DNA of 64,000 nt. It comes from Aminobacter carboxidus (GTDB lineage: Bacteria; Pseudomonadota; Alphaproteobacteria; Rhizobiales; Rhizobiaceae). Made by a program: the position numbers and the translations under genes. The stretch covers positions 248,001 to 312,000 of the forward strand of contig NZ_JACZEP010000005.1 of NCBI RefSeq assembly GCF_014863355.1. The letters are read 5' to 3'. Of the stretch, positions 9,202-17,498 are shown one piece after another. Positions within the stretch are counted from its first letter, which is position 1. Every line of letters starts with the position of its first letter. A model generated the notes under the pieces. That model saw nothing but the letters and a program-made list of their open reading frames with translations. It was not told the DNA's origin and did no database searches.

Positions 9202-9948
9202 ATGCGCATCGGAGTCGTTGGCGCCTCTGGGCGTGTCGGAACAAGACTGGTCGAGTCTATCTTGGCCAATCCCGGCTTGGAATTGGCCGCTGCACTGGTT
9301 TCGCCCAGCTCGAACCTGATTGGCAGGCCAGTTGCGAACGGCAGCCTAGTGTATCGCCCGGCCGCAGCGGCGATGAAAAGCAACTGTGACGTGATGATCG
9401 ACTTCTCCACGCCGGCAGCCTCCATGGCGCTCCAGAACGCCATGGGCGCTAAACGCATTCCGATGGTCATCGGGACGACTGGCTACACTGCCGAGCAGGA
9501 TGCCAGACTGACGGCGCTGTCGCGCTTCCGGCCGCTCCTGATCAGCGCGAATTTCGCACTTGGCTTCGAGGCTTTCACGCAGGTCGCGTTCGGCTTCGCC
9601 CGGCAGTTGCCAGGAGTGGAGCCGACGGTCGTCGAAGCCCACGAGCATAGCCGGCCCAGCGCGGTGTCCGGGCCATCGGACCTGCTGGCCAAAGGTCTTC
9701 AGGCCGAACGCAGCAGCGTGATGGGCTTTGCGGCAGGAGCCACCACCGTTGTCACGCGCCGGAAAAGCAATACAGCGGGGTTCAATGAGGTGCGTTTCAA
9801 CCTCGGCTCCTGCGAAGTCTCCCTGACGTTCGTCGTTCACACGCTTGCGGCCTACGCCGAGGGCGCGATTTCGGCTGCGCAATGGCTCGTTTCCGAAGCG
9901 CCTGCCATCGGTCGGTTCAGTTGTGCGGATTGCTTCAAGATAAGATGA
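9202..9948 (+). CDS. DapB-family (dihydrodipicolinate reductase-like) reductase with altered active-site motif
   Basis: 248 residues, somewhat shorter than typical DapB (about 270). The NAD(P)H-binding GASGRVG (residues 7-13) and VIGTTGYT are present, so the fold is clear. The family's catalytic/substrate motif HHxxKxDxPSGT is changed: His147 is kept, the second His is Glu148, the Lys is Arg151, and SGT reads SGP at 156-158. This suggests a related imine rather than dihydrodipicolinate as substrate. I used ATG 9202; GTG 9196 is an alternative. It sits between the aldehyde dehydrogenase and the DapA-like gene. Confidence 0.82.
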   Translation: MRIGVVGASGRVGTRLVESILANPGLELAAALVSPSSNLIGRPVANGSLVYRPAAAAMKSNCDVMIDFSTPAASMALQNAMGAKRIPMVIGTTGYTAEQDARLTALSRFRPLLISANFALGFEAFTQVAFGFARQLPGVEPTVVEAHEHSRPSAVSGPSDLLAKGLQAERSSVMGFAAGATTVVTRRKSNTAGFNEVRFNLGSCEVSLTFVVHTLAAYAEGAISAAQWLVSEAPAIGRFSCADCFKIR

Positions 9949-9960
9949 GGAACCTAGGCA

Positions 9961-10869
9961 ATGGATAACCTGTCTCAACGTTTCGCCGGCGTGTTCACGG
10001 CACTCGTCACTCCCTTCAGAAGTGACGCCGTCGACTGGGAGGCGTTCGATGCACTGGTAAACCGCCAGATCACCGCTGGTGTTGCCGGCCTGGTACCTGT
10101 CGGCACCACTGGCGAGGCCGCGACCCTGTCCGATGATGAGGCCGATCAACTCATCGCGCGCACGGTGAAGCTGGCCGACGGGCGTGCGCTGGTTATGGCG
10201 GGCGCGGGCGGCAATGACACGAGAAAGACCGTCGATAAGATACAGCGTGCTGAAAAGGCCGGCGCAGACGCAGTGCTCGTCGTCACGCCATACTACAATC
10301 GGCCAACGCAATCAGGTCTTGTCGCCCATTACACTGCGGCGGCGCAGGCGACGTCGCTGCCGGTGATGCTCTATTCGGTACCGGGCCGATGCGGCATCGA
10401 GATCGCGCCGGATACCTGTGCGGCCCTGATGGAGCGATGCGCCAATATCGTTGCCATCAAGGAGGCGGGAGGTTCGGCAACTCGCGTTACACAGCTTCGT
10501 GCTGCCTGCGGCGAAAAGTTGATTATCCATTCGGGCGATGATGCTCTGACCTTGCCGTTCCTGTCGCTCGGCGCTTGCGGCGTCACCAGCGTGGTCGCCA
10601 ATGTCGCGCCCACGCCAATGGTGGCAATGGTCGCGGCCTGGCAACAGGGAGAGGTCGCTCAGGCGCTCGCGTACCATGAAATGATCGCCGAACTTGTGGA
10701 TGGAATGTTCGTCGAAAGCAATCCAGGCCCCGTCAAGGCGGCGCTGGCGCTTGCAAACCTTGCGTCTCCCGAGTTGCGTCTTCCGCTTGTGACGGTCTCG
10801 GACGCAAACAGGCAACGTCTTGCGGGCATTCTGTCCCGCTTCGGTTCGGCATCTTCGTCCTTACGATAA
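9961..10869 (+). CDS. dapA: DapA-family lyase (4-hydroxy-tetrahydrodipicolinate synthase-like)
   Basis: 302 residues, TIM-barrel class I aldolase/NAL superfamily. The full DHDPS active-site set is visible: Thr49-Thr50 in GTTGEAA, Tyr112 region in VVTPYYNRPTQ, Tyr138, Arg143 in LYSVPGRCG, and Schiff-base Lys167 in AIKEAGG. By motif it could make or break the pyruvate/aspartate-semialdehyde adduct. By context (catabolic cluster with dehydrogenase, ALDH and transporter) it may instead act as a deaminase or aldolase, as the DapA relative does in hydroxyproline catabolism. It is unlikely to be the housekeeping DapA. RBS AGGAAC-like, 12 bases after the DapB-like gene. Confidence 0.85.
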   Translation: MDNLSQRFAGVFTALVTPFRSDAVDWEAFDALVNRQITAGVAGLVPVGTTGEAATLSDDEADQLIARTVKLADGRALVMAGAGGNDTRKTVDKIQRAEKAGADAVLVVTPYYNRPTQSGLVAHYTAAAQATSLPVMLYSVPGRCGIEIAPDTCAALMERCANIVAIKEAGGSATRVTQLRAACGEKLIIHSGDDALTLPFLSLGACGVTSVVANVAPTPMVAMVAAWQQGEVAQALAYHEMIAELVDGMFVESNPGPVKAALALANLASPELRLPLVTVSDANRQRLAGILSRFGSASSSLR

Positions 10870-10891
10870 AATCGCTAAGCGGTCGGCGATT
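10870..10891 (+). terminator. weak stem-loop after the DapA-like gene
   Basis: AATCGC and GCGATT flank a 10-base loop immediately after the stop, followed by GTTT. Short stem; it may partly end the metabolic-enzyme transcript before the transporter genes. Confidence 0.3.
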
Positions 10892-10984
10892 GTTTGCATT
10901 GCCGAATTGCGGCTTGCGATCAACTATCGGTGCGCCGGTGACAGGGGTTCGTTCGCTGGCCAACTCAAAACAGGGGAAACGAGC

Positions 10985-11110
10985 ATGACCGAGCCTGCAC
11001 CCATCAGGGATCGGACGAGCGGCAGGGAGTGGGCGCCGCCGATACCCGCCGGTCGACCCGAGCGCTGTTGTCTGGGCGCATTGGTCCGTATCGAGGGAGC
11101 CAGTGCATGA
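10985..11110 (+). CDS. possible 41-residue leader peptide coupled to the permease
   Basis: An ATG at 10985 preceded by a CAGGGGAAACGAGC purine-rich stretch opens a 41-codon frame (begins MTEPAPIRDRTSGREW). Its TGA overlaps the permease ATG as ATGA at 11107-11110. The peptide has no recognised domain. It could be a translated leader that couples permease translation, or just the untranslated 5' region. No homologue is known to me. Confidence 0.35.
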   Translation: MTEPAPIRDRTSGREWAPPIPAGRPERCCLGALVRIEGASA

Positions 11111-11772
11111 CATATAACTGGGACTTTCACTCGGTCTGGCAGTATTACGATCTTTTCGTCTGGGGCCTGTGGATCAGTGTTGTCTACACCTTCGCCTCGA
11201 TCCTATTTGGTGTGCTGATCGGTTTTGTGGCCTGCGCTGCGCGGCTTTCGCGCTGGCGGGTTCTCAATTTGATGGCGCGCGCCTACCAGGAGATTTTCCG
11301 CTGCACGCCGTTGCTGGTTCAACTGCTCTGGTTCTACTATGCATTTCCGTTGCTCGTCGGCGGCTCGATCGACAACAGGGTTGCAGCCCTGCTGACCTTG
11401 TCGCTTTATGTCGGCGCCTTTTACGCCGAGATCTTCCGAAGTGGCATCGTGTCGATCGACAAGGGCCAGCGAGAGGCGGCCGCAGCCATCGGGATGAGCC
11501 CGTGGCAGTCGATGAGGCGCATCGTACTGCCCCAGGCGCTCAAGCGGATGCTGCCGTCCTTCATTAATCAGTCGGTCATCCAGTTCAAGAATACCTCGCT
11601 TGTCTCAGTCATCTCTGTGGCCGACCTCGCCTACATGGCCGCGGTCGTGAATGGCCAGACCTACAGGCCACTGGAATCCTACACAGTGATGGCCCTCCTC
11701 TATATTGCCATGCTGCTACCGCTAACGCAGGCGGCGGACTGGATCGAAAAACGCCTTCGGGTCAGCGATTAA
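11107..11772 (+). CDS. amino-acid ABC transporter permease (HisM/QM family)
   Basis: 221 residues, several membrane helices (first at about 20-45). It has the family pattern EIFRCTPLLVQLLWFYYAFP and the EAA loop DKGQREAAAAIGMSPWQSMR, followed by VLPQALKRMLPSFINQ. Start at 11107 with GAGGGAG upstream. It is the only permease in the cluster, so it probably works as a homodimer with the ATPase that follows and the binding protein at 2954-3778. Confidence 0.9.
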   Translation: MTYNWDFHSVWQYYDLFVWGLWISVVYTFASILFGVLIGFVACAARLSRWRVLNLMARAYQEIFRCTPLLVQLLWFYYAFPLLVGGSIDNRVAALLTLSLYVGAFYAEIFRSGIVSIDKGQREAAAAIGMSPWQSMRRIVLPQALKRMLPSFINQSVIQFKNTSLVSVISVADLAYMAAVVNGQTYRPLESYTVMALLYIAMLLPLTQAADWIEKRLRVSD

Positions 11773-11784
11773 CGGAAACGGGCC

Positions 11785-12564
11785 ATGAAAACCAACGCCA
11801 ATTCTACCGCAGCCGTGCCGGTGATCTCAGTCGTCGGCCTGCGCAAGAGCTACGGTTCGCACGAGGTGCTCAAGGGAATTGACCTTTCACTGCTCCGTGG
11901 CGAAGTGGTTGCCTTGATTGGCCCGTCCGGGTCTGGCAAGTCGACCCTTATCCGGTGCCTTAACATGATGGAGACGCCAAGCCAGGGCGTCGTGAGCTTC
12001 CGTCAACAGGACGTGGGCGACCGCTTCCGCGACACTGGCGACAAGATCGGCATTGGAACGCTGCGCCGCCATGTTGGAATGGTGTTCCAGCACTTCAACC
12101 TGTTCCCGCACAAGACCGTGCTACAGAACGTGACGGAAGGGCCCATCGTGGTCTGCGGTCGCCCGCGGCAGGAAGCCGATGCCCTGGCAATGGACCTCTT
12201 GAACCAAGTCGGCCTTGTCGACAAGCACGCGGCCTATCCCAACCATCTCTCTGGCGGTCAGAAGCAGCGCGTGGCGATTGCCCGTGCACTAGCCATGGAA
12301 CCGGAGGTGCTGCTGCTCGACGAAGTGACGAGCGCGCTCGACCCCGAACTGGTCGGCGAAGTCCTGGCAGTGATTAAGCGACTGGGGGAGGGTGGTATGA
12401 CCATGGCCATCGTTACCCACGAAATGTCGTTCGCCGCCGAGGTGTCGAGCAGGGTCCTGTTTCTTGACCACGGCATCATTGCCCAAGAAGGCCGGCCGGA
12501 CGACATCATCTTGAATCCGCAGAACGAGCGGCTCCGGTCTTTCGTTTCGCGCTTCAAGTCCTGA
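11785..12564 (+). CDS. amino-acid ABC transporter ATP-binding protein
   Basis: 259 residues. Walker [10 protein letters not shown], signature LSGGQKQR, Walker [15 protein letters not shown] and H-loop IVTHEMSFA are all intact, typical of the polar-amino-acid (GlnQ/HisP) group. It follows the permease by 12 bases and precedes the saccharopine-dehydrogenase-like gene by 7, so it belongs to the same operon. A Val replaces the usual Pro after DE in Walker B (DEVTSALD), a mild variant. Confidence 0.92.
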   Translation: MKTNANSTAAVPVISVVGLRKSYGSHEVLKGIDLSLLRGEVVALIGPSGSGKSTLIRCLNMMETPSQGVVSFRQQDVGDRFRDTGDKIGIGTLRRHVGMVFQHFNLFPHKTVLQNVTEGPIVVCGRPRQEADALAMDLLNQVGLVDKHAAYPNHLSGGQKQRVAIARALAMEPEVLLLDEVTSALDPELVGEVLAVIKRLGEGGMTMAIVTHEMSFAAEVSSRVLFLDHGIIAQEGRPDDIILNPQNERLRSFVSRFKS

Positions 12565-12571
12565 GGGCGCA

Positions 12572-13648
12572 ATGGAGAAGTTCAAGCTCACCATATTCGG
12601 TGCAGGCAATGTAGGCACGGCACTAGCTGTAACCCTCACCAAAAACAGCGACTTCGCGATCCAACTCGTCGACCACAACGAAGATGCACTCCATCGTGCG
12701 CGGGCCTTGAACATTGATGCCGGTTTTCGAGCCTTAGGCGGAGGTGAAGAACTGGATCCGATCTTGTCGGGCCAGGACATGGTGGTTTCCGCCGTGCCTG
12801 ACATTACGGTACCACGGATCGCTGCGGCGGCCGCCCGAGCCGGCGTGCACTATCTGGATTTTTCAGCCGCGAAGGACCATACGCGGTCCGTCCTCGAGCC
12901 GCTGTCCCGGAGGCGGGCTGTCATGACCGGCTGCGGCGCCTCACCAGGAATCGTCGAGAATATTGCCTTTGGATTGTTGCGCGAGTTTTCGCCGGTTTCC
13001 GATCTCATTATTCGACTTGGCGCAATTCCACGATATCCGAATAACAGGCTTGGCTACGGTCAGATATGGAACGTCGACGGGCTGATCGACGAATACACCC
13101 TACCCAGTATGGCCATACGTGACGGGCAACTGGTGGCCCTGTCTCCGCTGGAGGACTACGAACGCTTTTGCGCAGAGGGTGTCAACTACGAGGCTTTTGC
13201 CACATCGGGAGGAATTGACTGTCTCAAGCTATTGTCCGTTTCCACTCTGAGGAACGCAACGTTTAAGACTATCCGCTATCCAAATCATCTCGAATATATG
13301 CGGTTCCTGCTTGATGACCTTGACTTGCGCCACCGCCGCGACATGCTGAAATCCCTGCTCTACAACGGACTGCCGGTGATAGAGGACGACGTGGTTCTGG
13401 TCGTCGTCACCGCACGGGGCTATCGCGGACGCCAGCCGACGGAACGAACTGTTTGCCACCGCTTTGCATCGGTCCGAAGCCTCGGACCATTCAACGCTTT
13501 GACGCAGTTAGCGGCGGGCTATGCAGGTTCGCTGATTTCTGCGCTGCAGGAAGGAAGTATACCGCTGCAAGGTACCGTAGTACATCACGGAGCCGAGATA
13601 GCTGAGTTATTGTCGAGCCCATACCTCAGTCCGCTGCTTGTCGAATGA
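12572..13648 (+). CDS. saccharopine dehydrogenase-family oxidoreductase (lysine-6-dehydrogenase-like)
   Basis: 358 residues. N-terminal Rossmann motif GAGNVG (10-15), then a saccharopine-dehydrogenase-type C-terminal domain (GCGASPGIVENIAFGLLREF, GYGQIWNVDGLIDEY). Length and layout resemble lysine 6-dehydrogenase and carboxynorspermidine dehydrogenase, which oxidise or form C-N bonds at amino-acid semialdehydes. As the last gene of the operon it may feed the aldehyde dehydrogenase (for example by forming a semialdehyde/cyclic imine). Substrate assignment is inference. Confidence 0.82.
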   Translation: MEKFKLTIFGAGNVGTALAVTLTKNSDFAIQLVDHNEDALHRARALNIDAGFRALGGGEELDPILSGQDMVVSAVPDITVPRIAAAAARAGVHYLDFSAAKDHTRSVLEPLSRRRAVMTGCGASPGIVENIAFGLLREFSPVSDLIIRLGAIPRYPNNRLGYGQIWNVDGLIDEYTLPSMAIRDGQLVALSPLEDYERFCAEGVNYEAFATSGGIDCLKLLSVSTLRNATFKTIRYPNHLEYMRFLLDDLDLRHRRDMLKSLLYNGLPVIEDDVVLVVVTARGYRGRQPTERTVCHRFASVRSLGPFNALTQLAAGYAGSLISALQEGSIPLQGTVVHHGAEIAELLSSPYLSPLLVE

Positions 13649-14113
13649 CGGTGATCAACGAGTTCTGTCGCAACGAGCATGACCTTGTTGGGCGGGTCCA
13701 CATTGGACATGACCGCGTTGTACTGAACGAGCAATTGCCAACGACCAGCCCTGAGAACGCTATGAGCGTAGGAAGGCACGTTCGCTGGTCATGTCCGCTG
13801 GAAACGACTTTTCTGCCATTCCGATGCGGCCGCGCAGACCAATGGGGGGGTCTTATCAGTCAAAATACCAAAGGTGGTCTCTTCAATTCTCGCGTGGAGA
13901 GCAGACTGGGACTATCAGAGTGCCATCCTGAACGTCCGCCAACGATAATGGATGCGCCGCAAGATGCCGGGCCGCAATCGGCCCCGGCTCTGCCGTCTGG
14001 CGGGACCGAATAAACGACAGGTTTCGGTGGGCCGGCGGCACTACGACGGCCCATACTGAAGTCGTCCAGGCCGTGGATTCATGGCTACGCGCGGTGATGG
14101 TGCGCACCAGACC
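13649..14113. other. gene-free spacer between convergent genes
   Basis: About 465 bases between the saccharopine-dehydrogenase-like gene and the RES toxin gene. A nested inverted repeat lies at 13743-13790: GACCAGC pairs with GCTGGTC, with ACGCT-ATG-AGCGT inside. It might be a terminator-like structure. Short minus-strand frames here show no family similarity. Confidence 0.4.
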
Positions 14114-14809
14114 TCAGGAAACCGCAAGCACGGTGCCCGTGTCATACTGGCGGACGAAATCCACGCGCGCGCCGTTCCAATGGTAGCAGTAGTGCCGTCC
14201 CTGCTTCGGGATACTCACGACATCCGGCCAGAAGGCTCCGACACAGCTTCCGCCAGGCATCCGAACGCTGTTCCAGTTCATTCCGTCGCTTCCAGCCGCC
14301 CGCAGTCCCCGCCCTTCGGCCTGGGAAGCGACATAGTCGTTCGGGTGCAGAACTGCGGGAACGGCGTTCACGTCGTCGAGGTCGCGATCCACACTCCCAA
14401 TGAGGACCCTGAAGTCCGAGGTCCAGCCGGCATCCTCAGTGGTGGCAGCCATTAATCTCTCGTGATGATGGATGGTCTCCGCGAGCGCCACCTCCTCGCT
14501 GTTGCCGGCGTAATAGATGCCGTAGGTCCCGTCCGTGAACCTCCCTGGCCGGAGCGGCGAACAGTGAACGAAGGGAGCCATGACGTAGCTTGCGCCGGCT
14601 CCTGCGACACGCCGGTGAGCAGGAACCTTGCCGAGGTCGCCGACTTCGAGCCTGACGCGCGGATTGGTCTTTGCCTCGACGGACACGAGCGCTTCCCAGT
14701 CCTTGGGATCGGCGATGTCATCGAAAAGGTCGATCGGAGGGTGGATAGAGCGGATAATGCGGTAGGTTTGCGGCCATTTGACCCGGCGGCGTACCGCCAG
14801 TCCGCTCAC
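14114..14809 (-). CDS. RES-domain toxin
   Basis: 231 residues. RES family (ADP-ribosyltransferase-like fold; characterised members degrade NAD+ in the cytosol). The family's Arg-Glu-Ser theme is seen in YRIIRSIHPP near the start, then YYAGNSEEVALAETIHHHERL, and the late SVRMPGGSCVGAFWPD. The GTG at 14809 overlaps the antitoxin stop (GTGA), with GGAG upstream. A longer frame to 14929 overlaps the antitoxin and is not needed. Second gene of a two-gene operon. Confidence 0.87.
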   Translation of the reverse strand: MSGLAVRRRVKWPQTYRIIRSIHPPIDLFDDIADPKDWEALVSVEAKTNPRVRLEVGDLGKVPAHRRVAGAGASYVMAPFVHCSPLRPGRFTDGTYGIYYAGNSEEVALAETIHHHERLMAATTEDAGWTSDFRVLIGSVDRDLDDVNAVPAVLHPNDYVASQAEGRGLRAAGSDGMNWNSVRMPGGSCVGAFWPDVVSIPKQGRHYCYHWNGARVDFVRQYDTGTVLAVS

Positions 14810-15219
14810 CACGCTCCACGCTCCGCGTCGAGCCACTCGCGGAGCGCCGCGAGGTCCGAGATCTCGCCTCGCAGCATCAGCTGCAGCGCTGACTGGTCCC
14901 CAAACGCCGAATTTGGTTTCCTGATCCAAGCATATCCGCGGGCCGGCTCCTTGAAGAGGTAGCGCAGCCCCTTATGGATGCCCATCAGGTGGGCCATCCT
15001 CGTCCGGAGGTCGCGGTCGATCCTCCCGTGCGCGCCATCCTTCCACCGTGCCCATGTACGAGCGGACATACCGCCGAGCAGACTGCATGCTTCCGCGTCA
15101 GTCAGGCTCCACGCTTTGAATAGGTTTACGGTGGTGCGCGCCAGGGCATCGGCCTCGTCATCGGAGATGGCGGGACTTGCGGTGTTGGCAGGGGTGACGA
15201 CAATAGGCTGCAGTCGCAT
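14806..15219 (-). CDS. Xre/MbcA/ParS-type antitoxin of the RES toxin
   Basis: 137 residues. N-terminal helix-turn-helix (LTDAEACSLLGGMSARTWARW) and a C-terminal DUF2384 toxin-binding domain ending in NSAFGDQSALQLMLRGEI. The DUF2384 block next to a RES gene is the standard pairing. Start at 15219 because GGAGG lies 7 bases before it; the ATG at 15261 falls inside the operator palindrome. Probably represses its own promoter. Confidence 0.87.
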   Translation of the reverse strand: MRLQPIVVTPANTASPAISDDEADALARTTVNLFKAWSLTDAEACSLLGGMSARTWARWKDGAHGRIDRDLRTRMAHLMGIHKGLRYLFKEPARGYAWIRKPNSAFGDQSALQLMLRGEISDLAALREWLDAERGAW

Positions 15220-15224
15220 AGTTT

Positions 15225-15270
15225 GCCTCCATTTGGCATACATACACATTCTGTTTGCCATTTGGCAAGG
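15225..15270. promoter_or_regulatory. palindromic operator of the antitoxin-toxin operon
   Basis: A perfect palindrome TTGCCA-TT-TGGCAA (15255-15268) lies just upstream of the antitoxin start. A second, imperfect copy of the same element (TTTGCCTCCATTTGGCA, 15222-15238) overlaps its leader. Two related sites fit cooperative autorepression by an Xre/DUF2384 antitoxin. Confidence 0.6.
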
Positions 15271-15322
15271 CGAGCCACGCAGAACCGATGACTGGCGCGC
15301 TGGACGGCCGTAATGGATCGAC

Positions 15323-15400
15323 TTGCGTCTCCTGGCTGAACCGGCGCGAGGTCATGTCGTCGATCAGCCGCTGGCGCGGCGGGCTGATGCGAGCATCGAG
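15323..15400 (-). pseudogene. N-terminal fragment of a tyrosine integrase
   Basis: The minus strand encodes ISPPRQRLIDDMTSRRFSQE, close to the SAM-like N-terminus of IS91-associated/phage-type integrases (LRQR-I-DM--R-FS--TQ). Similarity stops after about 22 residues and no catalytic part follows. A remnant next to the toxin-antitoxin pair. Confidence 0.45.
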
Positions 15401-15716
15401 AACAGGTGGGGCATGATCAGGCTCCTTATTGAAGAAGCCCGTCATGCTCTGCCGCTTCCAGACGACGCTCAATGCAAGCGCACGAACGGCTCGAACTCTT
15501 TACCTCACCGCGCGCGCCCTCCCGCGCAGCGGTTCATCGGCCCGTTGCCACCTTTCCTGCAGGCTTAGCGTGAGTGGCCTCACCAAGATGCGACAGACTG
15601 CGCAATCTACCGGCAAGAGAGCGTTTGAGGAGAGGGGATGGTAGCGCCCTTAGCGCGCTATTTGACTGCTCGCCAGTCAGATTAAGTGGTTGGCCACGAA
15701 CCGTTGGTGAAGCCAG
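15401..15716. other. spacer without recognisable genes
   Basis: Between the integrase and LOTUS fragments. Both strands have only short frames without family similarity. Probably scarred accessory DNA. Confidence 0.4.
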
Positions 15717-15935
15717 TCATGACTTCCGCATAGGCGAGGGCTTCGCTGGCATTAGCTTTTCGCGGATGCGCATGGCCCGGCCATCCGGATGTTCAATCTC
15801 AAAAGCACTAGTCTTGCGGACTAGGTCACTTAGCTTGCGGAAGCCGAAATTGCGGGGATCGAAGTCGGAAGATAGGTTCGCCAACTGCTTACCTACCGCG
15901 CCCAGCGTCCTATCGGGATGCTGCAACCAAACCTG
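15717..15935 (-). pseudogene. LOTUS/OST-HTH domain fragment of a NYN-type protein
   Basis: The minus strand encodes TLGAVGKQLANLSSDFDPRN followed by FGFRKLSDLVRKTSAFEIE. This is the C-terminal LOTUS (OST-HTH) domain seen in NYN-nuclease/DUF88 proteins. An in-frame stop precedes it at about 15940 and no NYN domain is found upstream, so the gene is truncated. Confidence 0.6.
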
Positions 15936-16034
15936 CCGGGCCTACCACCCGTCGCAACGATCGATCGGGCTCATTTCATTGGGAACAATCAAGCTCAAGC
16001 CGATGTTGTTGAATGAGGCGTTGCACCGAACTGC

Positions 16035-16805
16035 CTAATCCAGGATCGCTTTCAGGAACTCACGTGTTCTATCTTCACTTGGATCGGTGAAAAGCTCTTC
16101 CGGCGTCCCTTCTTCCCGGATTTGCCCGCGGTCGAAGAAGCAGACACGGTCGGATATCTCGCGTGCAAACCGCATCTCGTGGGTTACGAGCAGCATGGTC
16201 AGGTCGTGTTCTTCAGCAAGCCGGCCGATAACCGTAAGCACCTCGCCCACCAATTCAGGGTCGAGTGCCGAGGTTGGTTCATCAAACAACAGGATGCTGG
16301 GCCTCATCGCAAGTGCACGCGCTATACCGACACGTTGCTGCTGCCCTCCAGACAGCTGATGCGGGAACTTCTTCGCTTGATCGGCAAGGCCAACCAGATC
16401 TAGTAGTTCCTCGGCGCGTAGATGCGCGTCCTTCCTGCTAAGGCCCAGTACTTTTACTGGCGCTTCGGTGATGTTGCGCATCACCGTCATGTGAGGAAAC
16501 AGGTTGAACTGTTGAAAAACCATGCCCAGTTTGGAGCGCATCCGGCGCAGATGCCCTTCGCCAGCCGGCAGTAGCGCGCCCTCGCGCAGTTCATGCCATA
16601 GTGGTTCGCCGTCGACATAGACAACGCCGCCATCTATCCCCTCGAGCGTCATCAGGATACGCAGCACCGTCGACTTGCCCGACCCTGAAGGACCGATGAT
16701 AGAGACCTTTTCGCCTTTCTTCACCTCGAAATCGAGCTCGTCGAGCACGGTGAGGTCTCCAAAACGTTTGACCACCTTGTCGAATCTTATGATGGCATCG
16801 GTCAT
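16035..16805 (-). CDS. ehuA: ectoine/hydroxyectoine ABC transporter ATP-binding protein EhuA
   Basis: 256 residues. Intact ATPase motifs: [41 protein letters not shown]. It belongs to the polar-amino-acid transporter group. Start overlaps the EhuD stop (ATGA). It is the last gene of the run ectABCD-ask-ehuBCDA; the neighbours make ectoine import or recapture the likely role, although this group also includes amino-acid transporters. Confidence 0.88.
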   Translation of the reverse strand: MTDAIIRFDKVVKRFGDLTVLDELDFEVKKGEKVSIIGPSGSGKSTVLRILMTLEGIDGGVVYVDGEPLWHELREGALLPAGEGHLRRMRSKLGMVFQQFNLFPHMTVMRNITEAPVKVLGLSRKDAHLRAEELLDLVGLADQAKKFPHQLSGGQQQRVGIARALAMRPSILLFDEPTSALDPELVGEVLTVIGRLAEEHDLTMLLVTHEMRFAREISDRVCFFDRGQIREEGTPEELFTDPSEDRTREFLKAILD

Positions 16806-17494
16806 TTCAACGGAAGTCCTTGCTTGGGGAGATGGGTGTCGAGCACACGGACGCCTGCCGAGGCCACCAGCGTCATGATGAGATAAAGGCAGCCAACCAG
16901 CGACAACGGTACGAGATAGTCGAAGGTGCGGTCGCCGATGATCTTGGCGACGTTGAGCATTTCGAGAACGGTCACAACCGACAGCACTGGAACGTCCTTC
17001 ATGATCGAGACCAGATAGTTGCCCATTGCCGGCACGATGCGGGGCACTGCCTGCGGCACGACAATGTGTGTGAAGGTGTTGGCAGCAGATAGGTTGAGAG
17101 CACGGGCCGCCTCACGCTGGTCTTTGCCGACAGCCTCGATGCCGGCGCGGTAGACTTCCGACGTATACGCGCTGTACTGAATGCCCAAGGCGAGCGCCCC
17201 GGTCATGAAAGCCGGCAGCACGATGCCGTATTCGGGTAGTACGTAGTAGAGGAAGAACAACTGTACCAGCAGCGGAGTGTCGCGAATGAACTCGGTGACG
17301 AGTTTTGCCGGCCAGGCAACGAACCGCGACTGTGCGCTCTTGAGAACGGCGAGAACGAGCCCGAGTACCAAAGCGACGAAGAAGCCCAGTACGGTCGCCT
17401 GGATTGTCACCCACATGCCAACCAGCAAGATAGGCAGGATGGAGATGGCAAAGTTCAACGGGTTCGTCAGGTCCCATTCGAAGCCGAAAAGCAT
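16802..17494 (-). CDS. ehuD: ectoine/hydroxyectoine ABC transporter permease EhuD
   Basis: 230 residues, HisM-type permease with the EAA loop [20 protein letters not shown] and the motif [20 protein letters not shown]. Start at 17494 (ATG with GGGGAG upstream) avoids a 17-residue extension into the EhuC gene. The EhuC stop is only 4 bases away. Forms the membrane channel with EhuC. Confidence 0.87.
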   Translation of the reverse strand: MLFGFEWDLTNPLNFAISILPILLVGMWVTIQATVLGFFVALVLGLVLAVLKSAQSRFVAWPAKLVTEFIRDTPLLVQLFFLYYVLPEYGIVLPAFMTGALALGIQYSAYTSEVYRAGIEAVGKDQREAARALNLSAANTFTHIVVPQAVPRIVPAMGNYLVSIMKDVPVLSVVTVLEMLNVAKIIGDRTFDYLVPLSLVGCLYLIMTLVASAGVRVLDTHLPKQGLPLK

Positions 17495-17498
17495 GAGA

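Noticed and set aside
9202-10869. Lysine-biosynthesis dapA-dapB operon
   Set aside because: Embedded in a LysR-controlled dehydrogenase/transporter cluster, and the DapB-like protein has altered catalytic residues; a housekeeping role is unlikely though not excluded.
13585-13779. Minus-strand frame with RWQLLVQYNAVMSNVD
   Set aside because: No family recognised, no ribosome site, and it overlaps the end of the saccharopine-dehydrogenase-like gene.
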